A DNA stretch of 64,000 bases from JAENVU01 sp964544295 (GTDB taxonomy: Bacteria > Actinomycetota > Acidimicrobiia > IMCC26256 > JAENVU01): NCBI GenBank assembly GCA_964544295.1, contig CAZJBJ010000001.1, positions 14,511 to 78,510 of the forward strand, written 5' to 3'. The position numbers and the translations under genes are program-made. Shown here one piece after another: positions 34,031 to 41,347 of the stretch. The notes beneath the pieces are model-generated. The model had not been told where the DNA came from and ran no database searches. It saw nothing but the letters and a program-made list of their open reading frames with translations. The stretch's first letter is position 1, and the number at the start of each line of letters is the position of its first letter.

Positions 34031-35131
34031 CTACCCGGTCGTCACCGGACCCGGTTCGGACTCGCGGTCGGTCTCCGGGCCGAGATCGGCGACCGCGAAC
34101 AGCTCCACGCGCCCGATCCCGCGGATCTTCCGGCTGCGAATCCGCCGGAACTGGAACCGGTCATGGGGATCGAGCGCCTCGGCGAGTTCGGCCGCGGCAA
34201 CCACGGTGCCCGGTCGAGCGATCTCGACCAACCGATGGGCCAGGTTCACGACTCCCCCGTAGTAATCGCCTTCTCGGGCCAAGGCCGGACCCACGGCGAC
34301 TCCGGCTCGTGCCGGCGGCAGCCCGCCGTCGGGACCGGTGCGGGCGGTCAGCTCCAGGGCCACGCTCACCAGCACCTCGGGGTCTTCGGTCACGAACATC
34401 ACCTCGTCGCCGATCGTCTTCACCAGCCGGGCGCCGAGCCGGGCCACTGTGTCGTAGGTCACCGACTCGAATCGCGAGACCAGTGCCGCCAGCTCACGAC
34501 CGTCGAGCTCCTGACTGATGGCCGTGTATCCGACCAGATCGACGAAGCCGACTCCCAGGTTCGGCACCTCGCCGGCGAGCCGTTGATCGCCGAGCACCTT
34601 CCGCCAGACCGCGGCCCGCAACTGAACCCGCAGTGCGTAGTCGTTCAGACGAGCCAACGTCGGCCAATCGAGCGTGTCGACGAGTTCGAGTGCGATCGTG
34701 GCGTCGTCCACGCCGTCGGCGCGCGCGGTCAGGATGCCCTCGGCCAACTGGTCGGAGATCGCCTCCGCGACCCGCGAGAGTCCCGAGCCCACCGCGCGCA
34801 CCTGCGCCACCAACGCGTCGTCGTCGCCCTCCGCATACAGCAGCGACTCGGCGCGCGACTGCAACAACCGCAACACCTCGACGGACTCGTCGGTGAACAC
34901 CGGCACACCGTCGGGCACGTCGGGAAACCCGAGCGCGCGCCACAACATCGTCGCGGTGTCCGCCGGCATGCCACTGCGCGCCGCCACCGCGTCCGAGTCG
35001 AGATGGTGCTCACCCGGAACGAAGAGGCGATCGATCGCCAGCAGGGTGAGCGTCCCGTCGCGTTCGGCGGATTCGAGATCAGCCGCGGACGCGCCTCGCT
35101 TGCGCAGGAATCGGGCGAGCCTGCGGTCCAC
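34031..35131 (-). CDS. Class III adenylate/guanylate cyclase with N-terminal regulatory region
   Basis: A 366-residue soluble cyclase. The catalytic domain (about 185-345) begins GVGFVDLVGYTAISQ, with the first metal-binding Asp, and has VKTIGDEVMF with the second Asp and the substrate-specifying Lys. YYGGVVNLAHRLVEIA supplies the transition-state Asn and Arg. The N-terminal 170 residues are helical and match the autoinhibitory region found in mycobacterial single-domain cyclases such as Rv2212. Lys in VKTIGDE is consistent with ATP use. It sits between the acyl-CoA dehydrogenase and mca genes on the same strand, with 9 bases to mca. Expected product cAMP. Confidence 0.85.
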   Translation of the reverse strand: MDRRLARFLRKRGASAADLESAERDGTLTLLAIDRLFVPGEHHLDSDAVAARSGMPADTATMLWRALGFPDVPDGVPVFTDESVEVLRLLQSRAESLLYAEGDDDALVAQVRAVGSGLSRVAEAISDQLAEGILTARADGVDDATIALELVDTLDWPTLARLNDYALRVQLRAAVWRKVLGDQRLAGEVPNLGVGFVDLVGYTAISQELDGRELAALVSRFESVTYDTVARLGARLVKTIGDEVMFVTEDPEVLVSVALELTARTGPDGGLPPARAGVAVGPALAREGDYYGGVVNLAHRLVEIARPGTVVAAAELAEALDPHDRFQFRRIRSRKIRGIGRVELFAVADLGPETDRESEPGPVTTG

Positions 35132-35164
35132 GGGGTCAGCGCCGTCGACCGTGCGCGACCACCG

Positions 35165-36439
35165 TCATGCCGACCGGGGCACCTGGACCCAGGGCAGTTC
35201 GCGCGAGGAGTCCGGCTCCTTCGGCAGACCCAGGACCCGTTCCCCGAGAATGTTGCGCATCACGTCGGAGGTGCCACCCTCGATCGTGTTCGCCTGGGCC
35301 CGCAGGAATCCGAACGCCACGAGCGCATCCGGATCGACCTGCGGGCTGCGACCGACCCGCTCGGTCTTCGACAACGGGGAGCCTTCCCAGGCCATTCCGG
35401 ATGCGCCCTCGATCTGGAGCGACAGGTTCTGGAGGCGCTGGTTGAACTCGGCCTGCATCAGCTTGGTGATCGAACCCTCCGGGCCCGCTTCGCCACCGCT
35501 CTTGCGCTTGTTCGCCGCCCGCTCGTTGTTCAACCGGATGAGCCGGCTCTCGATGTAGGCCTGCGCGAGTTGCTGACGGACGATCGGGTCCGTCGTGCCC
35601 TTGGCGCGTTCCATGAGTCGACTCACCGGACTCCCGCCGACCGCCTCGCCGCCGATCGAGCCCGCGCCCGACAGCGAGACGCGTTCGTTCATGAGCGTGG
35701 TGATCGCGACCTTCCAGCCGTCGCCCTCGCGACCGAGCATCCAGTCGTGGCGTACGCGCGCGTCGTTGAAGAACACCTCGTTGAACTCGGCGTCGCCCGT
35801 GATCTGCACCAGCGGGCGAACCTCGACCCCCGGCTGATGCATGTCCACGACGAAATACGACAGCCCGCCGTGCTTGGGGACGTCGGGGTCCGTGCGGCAC
35901 AGCAACATCCCCCACCGCGCGATGTGGGCCACCGTCGTCCAGACCTTCTGGCCGTTGACGACCCATTCGTCGCCGTCGCGTACCGCCCGAGTCGCGAGGC
36001 CCGCGACGTCCGAACCCGCTCCCGGTTCGGAGAAGAGCTGACACCAGATCTCCTGATTGCAGGCCAACGGTCGGAGCAACCGGTGCTTCATCTCCTCGGT
36101 GCCCCACGCGATGAGGGTCGGGCCCCCCATGCCGATCCCGATGATGTTGTAGGGACGCGGCACCTTGTACCGGGCCAGCACGTCGTTCACGTGCTTCGCC
36201 TCACCCGGGTTGAGCGACAGGCCCGCGCCGTACTCGGCGGGCCAGGTCGGGGTGGCGAGTCCCGACTCACCCAGCCGGACGCACCAGTCGTCGTAGTCGA
36301 GCGCGCCGCGCAGCTCCGCCACCGCGCCCTCGTCGCCCCGGTCCACGGCCGCCATCCAACCCTCGGGCAACTGCTCGGCCAACCACGCGGTCGCGAACTC
36401 GCGGAGCGCATCGGCCGAACGGTCTTCGAGTACCGACAT
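35165..36439 (-). CDS. Acyl-CoA dehydrogenase
   Basis: A 424-residue FAD-dependent acyl-CoA dehydrogenase. Typical motifs are CQLFSEPGAGSDVAGLATRA (about 126-145), WVVNGQKVWTTVAHIARWGMLLCRTD, and the C-terminal IEGGTSDVMRNILGERVLGLP. The ATG at 36439 follows GGGAGG by 7 bases and matches the normal N-terminus, so the longer frame upstream is rejected. The family includes FadE proteins of fatty acid and steroid side-chain oxidation; FadE-type naming would be speculative. It may lead a minus-strand group with the cyclase, mca and SCP2 genes, though 33 bases separate it from the cyclase. Confidence 0.88.
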   Translation of the reverse strand: MSVLEDRSADALREFATAWLAEQLPEGWMAAVDRGDEGAVAELRGALDYDDWCVRLGESGLATPTWPAEYGAGLSLNPGEAKHVNDVLARYKVPRPYNIIGIGMGGPTLIAWGTEEMKHRLLRPLACNQEIWCQLFSEPGAGSDVAGLATRAVRDGDEWVVNGQKVWTTVAHIARWGMLLCRTDPDVPKHGGLSYFVVDMHQPGVEVRPLVQITGDAEFNEVFFNDARVRHDWMLGREGDGWKVAITTLMNERVSLSGAGSIGGEAVGGSPVSRLMERAKGTTDPIVRQQLAQAYIESRLIRLNNERAANKRKSGGEAGPEGSITKLMQAEFNQRLQNLSLQIEGASGMAWEGSPLSKTERVGRSPQVDPDALVAFGFLRAQANTIEGGTSDVMRNILGERVLGLPKEPDSSRELPWVQVPRSA

Positions 36440-36542
36440 GTTGCAAACCTCCCAGACGACGAGAGTCGGAGGATATCGGCAACCCCGACCGGACGAGGCC
36501 GACTGCAAACGCGGAGGGACCGTCCACTAATTTCACGGTGCT

Positions 36543-38399
36543 TTGGCCAACGAACCACCCTCCGTGCCCACGGTTCGACCGCCGCTCGCGCCCCTGGAAC
36601 CCCAGGGACGTGTCGCGCTCGAACGGATGTGGCAGAACCAGCGCGTCGCGCTGCTCGCGCTCCTGGCCGCCTGCTGCGCCCTCGTCCTGGTCGGATTGTC
36701 ACTCGCCGAACGAATTGCCAACCGGGACCGGGTGCTCCCGGGGATCACCGTGGCCGGCACGCGGGTGGGCGGCGACACCGAACGGACCGCGCTCCACGAG
36801 GTGGAGGATCTGGCCGAGCGGCTGCGCAACCAGCCGATTCATGCCCACGCCGGCAGCCAGGCGTTGAGTTTCCGACCCGACGACATCGACTATCACGTCG
36901 ACGCGGCCGCCACCGTCCGGGCCGCTCGACGAGCGGGACGCTCAGCCAATCCGCTGGACACCATCGGCGGAACCGTGCTGCGGCGCTTCCGACCGGATCG
37001 CGTGCCCCTCGTCGTTCGTTACGACCGACGTCGCCTGGCCGAGACCATCGACGTCTGGGTCGGGGCCACGGGCAAGGGGTTGGTCGACGGCGGGCTGCGA
37101 TTCGACGGCGCCCAGGTCGCGGAGATCCGCCCGCGGCGCGGCATCGGCATCAATCGAGGCGAGGCCGAGCGACGAATCCTGGAGGCGCTGCGTTCGGGTC
37201 GCACCGACATCGGCGAACTCCGCATCGGCCCGACAACGCCCACCATCGACACCGAGGAGGTGCAGCGCGCCGCCCGGGCGGCACGGAGCATTCTCCGCCA
37301 CCCCGTGAAGATCCGCGTCAACGACACGACCATGACACTCACGCGCGATCAGCTGGCATCGACCCTGCGGACCCGGATCAGCGGAGCACGACTCCACCTC
37401 GAAGTCGACGAGACCGCGCTGCGGTCCGCGCTCGGACCGGCGCTGTCGGCCGTCGAGACCGCGCCGAGTGACGCCGGGTTCGCGATCAACGGAACGACCG
37501 TCTCGGTGATCCCGGCCGTGACGGGGCAGACCGTCGAGCTCGCACCGCTCGGCCGGGCGATCGCGTCCGGCCGGCATCGCATCACCGCACGTTTGCAGTC
37601 CACCGAACCCGCACGATCCACGAAGTGGGCCGAGGATCTCCACATCACGGAGTTGGTCGGGAGCTACACGACCAACCATCCCTGCTGCCAGCCCCGCGTG
37701 ACCAACATCCACACCGGCGCCCAGGTCATCGACGGGACGATCCTGCTCCCGGGCGAGACCTTCAGCCTCAACGACGCCCTCGGACCCCGGACGGTCGAGA
37801 AGGGGTACGTGTCCGCTCCGGGCATCGGCGCCAACCTCGAGTTCGAGGACTCGGTCGGCGGTGGGGTCAGTCAGCTGTCCACGACGTTGTACAACGCCAC
37901 CTTCTTCGGGTGTTACCAGGACGTCACCCACACGGTTCACGCGCTCTACATCTCCCGGTATCCCATGGGTCGGGAGGCGACCTTGAACTACCCGTCCATC
38001 GACAACAAGTTCCGCAACGACAGCCGGTCCGGAGTGTTGATCCGTACCTATTTCAGCAACACCTCGATCACGGTCGCGCTCTACGGCAGCAAGGAAGGGC
38101 GCTCGTGCACGGCCGAGGGCCCCAATATCCTCGAGACCATCCCGATCGTGCCGGAGTACATCGACGATCCGACCTTGCCACTCGGTACCGAACGCAAGCT
38201 CTCGGCCGGCTCGACCGGGTACGTGGTCGAGAACTTCCGGATCATCAGCCGGCCGGGTCAACCCGAAAAGCGCGAGCGCTACGTCGAGAACTACGCGATG
38301 GCGAAGGCGAAGACCGCGCGGGGCACCGGTCCGCCACCGCCGACGACCACCACGTCGACCGTTCCGCCACCGCCGGGGACACCCGCCCCGACGCCGTAG
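36543..38399 (+). CDS. VanW family protein with peptidoglycan-binding-like domain
   Basis: A 618-residue envelope protein. One N-terminal helix (VALLALLAACCALVLVGLSLA, about 36-56) anchors it. Residues about 65-320 contain putative peptidoglycan-binding_4 repeats (GITVAGTRVGG, then FRPDDIDYHVDA). The VanW domain covers about 375-500, with GSYTTNHPCCQPRVTNIH, LLPGETFSLNDALGPRT, GVSQLSTTLYNATFFGC and TLNYPSIDNKFRNDS. The tail is Pro/Thr rich. It probably starts at TTG 36543. It acts outside the membrane on the cell wall. The function of VanW is not established. It is divergent from the acyl-CoA dehydrogenase gene. Confidence 0.85.
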   Translation: MANEPPSVPTVRPPLAPLEPQGRVALERMWQNQRVALLALLAACCALVLVGLSLAERIANRDRVLPGITVAGTRVGGDTERTALHEVEDLAERLRNQPIHAHAGSQALSFRPDDIDYHVDAAATVRAARRAGRSANPLDTIGGTVLRRFRPDRVPLVVRYDRRRLAETIDVWVGATGKGLVDGGLRFDGAQVAEIRPRRGIGINRGEAERRILEALRSGRTDIGELRIGPTTPTIDTEEVQRAARAARSILRHPVKIRVNDTTMTLTRDQLASTLRTRISGARLHLEVDETALRSALGPALSAVETAPSDAGFAINGTTVSVIPAVTGQTVELAPLGRAIASGRHRITARLQSTEPARSTKWAEDLHITELVGSYTTNHPCCQPRVTNIHTGAQVIDGTILLPGETFSLNDALGPRTVEKGYVSAPGIGANLEFEDSVGGGVSQLSTTLYNATFFGCYQDVTHTVHALYISRYPMGREATLNYPSIDNKFRNDSRSGVLIRTYFSNTSITVALYGSKEGRSCTAEGPNILETIPIVPEYIDDPTLPLGTERKLSAGSTGYVVENFRIISRPGQPEKRERYVENYAMAKAKTARGTGPPPPTTTTSTVPPPPGTPAPTP

Positions 38400-38408
38400 A
38401 CGTTCGGT

Positions 38409-39026
38409 TCAGGCCTCCTCGGGGAGTTCACCCACCGAGAGATTGACCTGCGGTGCGTCGGCGTCGAACTCCCGCAGTGCGCCGACCACGCGCACCGCCG
38501 CCCGCGCCCGGGCCGCCGCCGAGGTCTCCGGCGCGACGAGCAACGTCACGTCGAGTCCGTCGCGCGTCCGGGTGACCCGCGCCTGCGCGGAGTCCGCGGA
38601 CTGTTCCGCCCGGGTGAGGGTCTCCCGCAGCACCGATTCCGCCACCGCCTCGTGCTCGGGACGGCGCGCCGTGGCCGCGGCCTCGACCGTCGCGACGGCA
38701 TCGGCCTGCCCCTCGGCGGCGACCGCGTCGAATGCGCCGAACGGGTGCAACAGGGTCTGGCCGAGCACGACGAGCGGGACATGAGTGCGCAGCGCGCAGA
38801 CCGCGCCGTCCTCGGTCGGGGCCGGCGTCGATTGTGGGTGCGCCCGCACCGTCACCGCGACGTCGACGCCGACCTCGACCGGGCACGGCTCGCCGGCGAG
38901 CCCGACGCACGGAAAGGCCGGACCGGATCCGGCATGACACCGCAGGACTTCGTGACCCGACGCGGTGAGCTCGTCGACCACTCGGTCGGCGGCCTGGGAG
39001 TGCGATTCGGTCACCAGTACACGCAT
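38409..39026 (-). CDS. Hypothetical protein with receiver-like N-terminus
   Basis: A 205-residue protein I cannot assign to a family. The N-terminus (MRVLVTESHSQAADRVVDELTASGHEVLRCHAG) resembles the first strand and helix of a receiver or Rossmann-like fold. It lacks a clear phosphoacceptor Asp. The middle contains two Cys (PFPCVGLAGEPCPVEVGVDVAV). The C-terminal part is alanine-rich helical, ending VNLSVGELPEEA. The ATG at 39026 is preceded by GAGGAG, which supports the start. It lies convergent to the VanW gene. Confidence 0.5.
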   Translation of the reverse strand: MRVLVTESHSQAADRVVDELTASGHEVLRCHAGSGPAFPCVGLAGEPCPVEVGVDVAVTVRAHPQSTPAPTEDGAVCALRTHVPLVVLGQTLLHPFGAFDAVAAEGQADAVATVEAAATARRPEHEAVAESVLRETLTRAEQSADSAQARVTRTRDGLDVTLLVAPETSAAARARAAVRVVGALREFDADAPQVNLSVGELPEEA

Positions 39027-39239
39027 GAGAACTCCTCGTCCCGGGGCAAGAACCTCAGCCTCGACGGTCACCGATCTCGAAGGCAGGGCGCGACGACCCC
39101 GTTCGCGCGGGACCAAGGTCCCGAGTTGGGGTCCCGATGCGCAGCGGCGGACTTGGTCAACTCCGAACAATTCTCTGATCGGGCCGGAATCTGGCCGGGC
39201 GATGCTCTTCACCGTCACCCCGCAACCAAGGAGCACCCC

Positions 39240-39773
39240 ATGAAGCACCACTCCCTCCGACGCCTCATCGGTACCGGCGTCACCACCGCGGCACTGTGCG
39301 TCGCGGCCGTGGGCGTCGCCGGTCCCGCCGGCGCCGCCACCGACGGATCCTCGTCCGACCGCCACCCCGCCCGGCAGCTGACCGACGAGCAGAAGCAGTG
39401 CCTGAGCGACCAGGGCATCACCCGACCGGTCCGACCCCTCACCCCCGAGAAGGTCGACCAGCTCAAGGCCGCCGCCAAGGCCTGTGACATCAAGCTCCCG
39501 CACCGACGGCACCTCGGCGACAAGCTGACCGACGAGCAGAAGCAGTGCCTGAGCGACCAGGGCATCACCCGACCGGTNNNNNNNNNNNNNNNNNNNNNNN
39601 NNNNNNNNNNNNNNNNNNNNNNNNNNNNNNNNNNNNNNNNNNNNNNNNNNNNNNNNNNNNNNNNNNNNNNNNNNNNNCGACCCCTCACCCCCGAGAAGGT
39701 CGACCAGCTCAAGGCCGCCGCCAAGGCCTGTGGCATCGAGCGGCCGGGATCAGGAGCCCCCAACCAGGGATGA
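39240..39773 (+). CDS. Secreted repeat protein interrupted by an assembly gap
   Basis: The ATG at 39240 follows AAGGAG by 7 bases. A signal peptide (MKHHSLRRLIGTGVTTAALC to GPAGA, about 1-33) leads to a mature protein made of 49-residue (147-bp) repeats. Each contains LTDEQKQCLSDQGITRP and LTPEKVDQLKAAAKAC, so each unit carries two cysteines. The first repeat is complete at 39378-39524, a second starts at 39525, and the last unit ends KACGIERPGSGAPNQG. The 100-N gap lies in the second unit. The repeat period is a multiple of three, so the frame holds whatever the true copy number. Function unknown; small Cys-paired helical repeats outside the cell suggest metal or protein binding. Confidence 0.7.
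   Translation: MKHHSLRRLIGTGVTTAALCVAAVGVAGPAGAATDGSSSDRHPARQLTDEQKQCLSDQGITRPVRPLTPEKVDQLKAAAKACDIKLPHRRHLGDKLTDEQKQCLSDQGITRPXXXXXXXXXXXXXXXXXXXXXXXXXXXXXXXXXXRPLTPEKVDQLKAAAKACGIERPGSGAPNQG
39378..39773. repeat. 147-bp tandem repeats within the secreted repeat gene
   Basis: The unit begins at 39378 and again at 39525, with at least 53 identical bases at the second start. After the gap, 39678 continues exactly as the matching part of the first unit. The repeat probably caused the assembly to break. The real copy number may differ from the two or three that are visible. Confidence 0.8.
39578..39677. other. Assembly gap (100 N)
   Basis: A run of exactly 100 undetermined bases, the customary placeholder for a gap of unknown size. 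It lies inside the tandem repeats of the secreted protein gene, so its true length is likely to be one base plus a multiple of 147. Confidence 0.98.
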
Positions 39774-39792
39774 CCTGAGTCCGGACTCGCTC

Positions 39793-39830
39793 GGAACGGC
39801 CCCGGCGTCCACGGACGCCGGGGCCGTTCC
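39793..39830 (+). terminator. Perfect hairpin terminator after the repeat-protein gene
   Basis: Arms of 18 bases (39793-39810 and 39813-39830) are fully complementary around the 2-base loop AC. It begins about 19 bases after the stop of the secreted repeat gene. No run of T follows, as is common for high-GC actinobacterial hairpin terminators. Confidence 0.75.
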
Positions 39831-39943
39831 ATCGTTCCGACGGATGCATCCGTTCGGACCTATCTCCAGGGCCGAAAGACCCTGCCCCCGTCGGCGACGA
39901 ACCTTCACGATCGGAGCTTCGACCGACCCAGGGGGCTCCCACG

Positions 39944-41347
39944 ATGAAATTGACCGGCGAAGATCGCCAGACGTTCGGCCTCGGCGCGTGGATGTTCGCG
40001 CTCTTGGCCGTCCTGCTCGCCTTCGGCGCGCTGTGGGTTGCGGGCGATGCCCGATCCACGAGCAGCGACGCCAAACAGGCGGCAGCGCTCGGTGGCGGCA
40101 CGCAGGTGTCCCTCTCCGAGTTCATGATCGATCCGGCCATGATCCACGCCGATGCGAACGGCACCCTGGCGATCAAGAACTCCGGGAGCGCGCCGCACAA
40201 CTTCGAGATCAAGGGCACCAAGTTCAAGACGGCCGACATCGGCCCGGGCGGCGCGGCCACGCTGTCGCTGCAAGGCCTCAAGGCCGGGACCTACGAGGTC
40301 ATCTGCGCCATCCCCGGGCACGCCGGCCAGGGGATGAAGGCCACGCTCATGGTCGGTGCCGGCGGTGGCAGCGGTGCCGCGGCCACGTCGGGTTCGACCG
40401 GCCAGTCGGACGCCGCACTGCGAGCGGACAACGCCCGCATGGACGCGCTGATGAAGAAGGGTACCCAGGCCTACGTCGATCAGCTGACGAACGGTCCGAA
40501 CACCAAGGGCGTCGGCAACCAGCCGCTCGACCCGAAGGTGCTCCCCGACGGCACCAAGGAGTTCGACATCACGGCGAAGGTCATCGACTGGCAGGTCGAC
40601 CAGACCAAGACCGTGCGGGCATGGGCCTACGGACCGACCGGCGGCGACGACTCGACATTCGGCGTACCCGGCCCACTCCTCAAGGTGAACAAGGGGGATC
40701 GCGTGCGGTTCGTCCTCACGAACGAACTCCCGCAATCGACCGTCGTGCACTTCCACGGCATGGAACTCCCCAACGACATGGACGGGGTGCCCGACGTGAC
40801 CCAGGACCCGGTCCTGCCGGGCAAGACGTTCACCTACGAGTTCGTGGCCGAGAAGAGCCAGGTGAACATGTACCACTCCCACCACCACGGCGAACACCAG
40901 GTCCCCGACGGACTCGCCGGGGTGCTCCTGGTCGGTGACCTCCCGCTGCCCGACGGCCGCGGGCCGGTGACCCAGGAGGTCCCGATGGCGCTCAACGATG
41001 CCGGCGTGATCGGCCTGACCCTGAACGCGAAGTCGTTCCCGTCGACGGCGCCGATCATCGCCAAGGTCGGCGAGACCGTCCTCATCCACTACTTCAACGA
41101 GGGCCTCTCGATCCACCCGATGCACCTGCACGGCCTGGTGCAAACGATCATCGCGAAGGACGGCATCCCGATCACGCCGTACGACGTCGACACCCTGAAC
41201 ATCGCACCCGGTGAGCGCTACAGCGTGTTGGTCACCCCGCGGGCGGACCAGGTCGGCGTCTGGGCGTACCACTGCCACATCCTCACCCACGCCGAGCGCG
41301 ACGACGGGATGTTCGGCATGGTGACGACCTTCGTAGTCAAGGAGTAG
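39944..41347 (+). CDS. Multicopper oxidase with fused N-terminal cupredoxin domain
   Basis: A 467-residue exported copper protein. One N-terminal helix (GLGAWMFALLAVLLAFGALWVA, about 12-33) anchors it. Residues 45-145 are a plastocyanin-like domain with type 1 ligands H (APHNFEIKG), C (EVICAIPGHAGQGM, including H and M). A Gly/Ser linker leads to a two-domain multicopper oxidase with HFHGMEL, YHSHHHGEHQ, IHPMHLHG and WAYHCHILTHAERDDGMFG, which supply the trinuclear and type 1 copper sites. The likely activity is oxidation of Cu(I), Fe(II), Mn(II) or phenols, or nitrite reduction. It ends overlapping a convergent P-type ATPase gene by 11 bases. Confidence 0.85.
   Translation: MKLTGEDRQTFGLGAWMFALLAVLLAFGALWVAGDARSTSSDAKQAAALGGGTQVSLSEFMIDPAMIHADANGTLAIKNSGSAPHNFEIKGTKFKTADIGPGGAATLSLQGLKAGTYEVICAIPGHAGQGMKATLMVGAGGGSGAAATSGSTGQSDAALRADNARMDALMKKGTQAYVDQLTNGPNTKGVGNQPLDPKVLPDGTKEFDITAKVIDWQVDQTKTVRAWAYGPTGGDDSTFGVPGPLLKVNKGDRVRFVLTNELPQSTVVHFHGMELPNDMDGVPDVTQDPVLPGKTFTYEFVAEKSQVNMYHSHHHGEHQVPDGLAGVLLVGDLPLPDGRGPVTQEVPMALNDAGVIGLTLNAKSFPSTAPIIAKVGETVLIHYFNEGLSIHPMHLHGLVQTIIAKDGIPITPYDVDTLNIAPGERYSVLVTPRADQVGVWAYHCHILTHAERDDGMFGMVTTFVVKE

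Noticed and set aside
32612..37471. A very long plus-strand open frame (about 1,600 codons) across five minus-strand genes
   Set aside because: The opposite strand encodes well recognised families (SCP2, mca, cyclase, acyl-CoA dehydrogenase), and the plus-strand product shows only arginine/proline-rich GC-driven sequence. Long antisense frames are common at this GC content.
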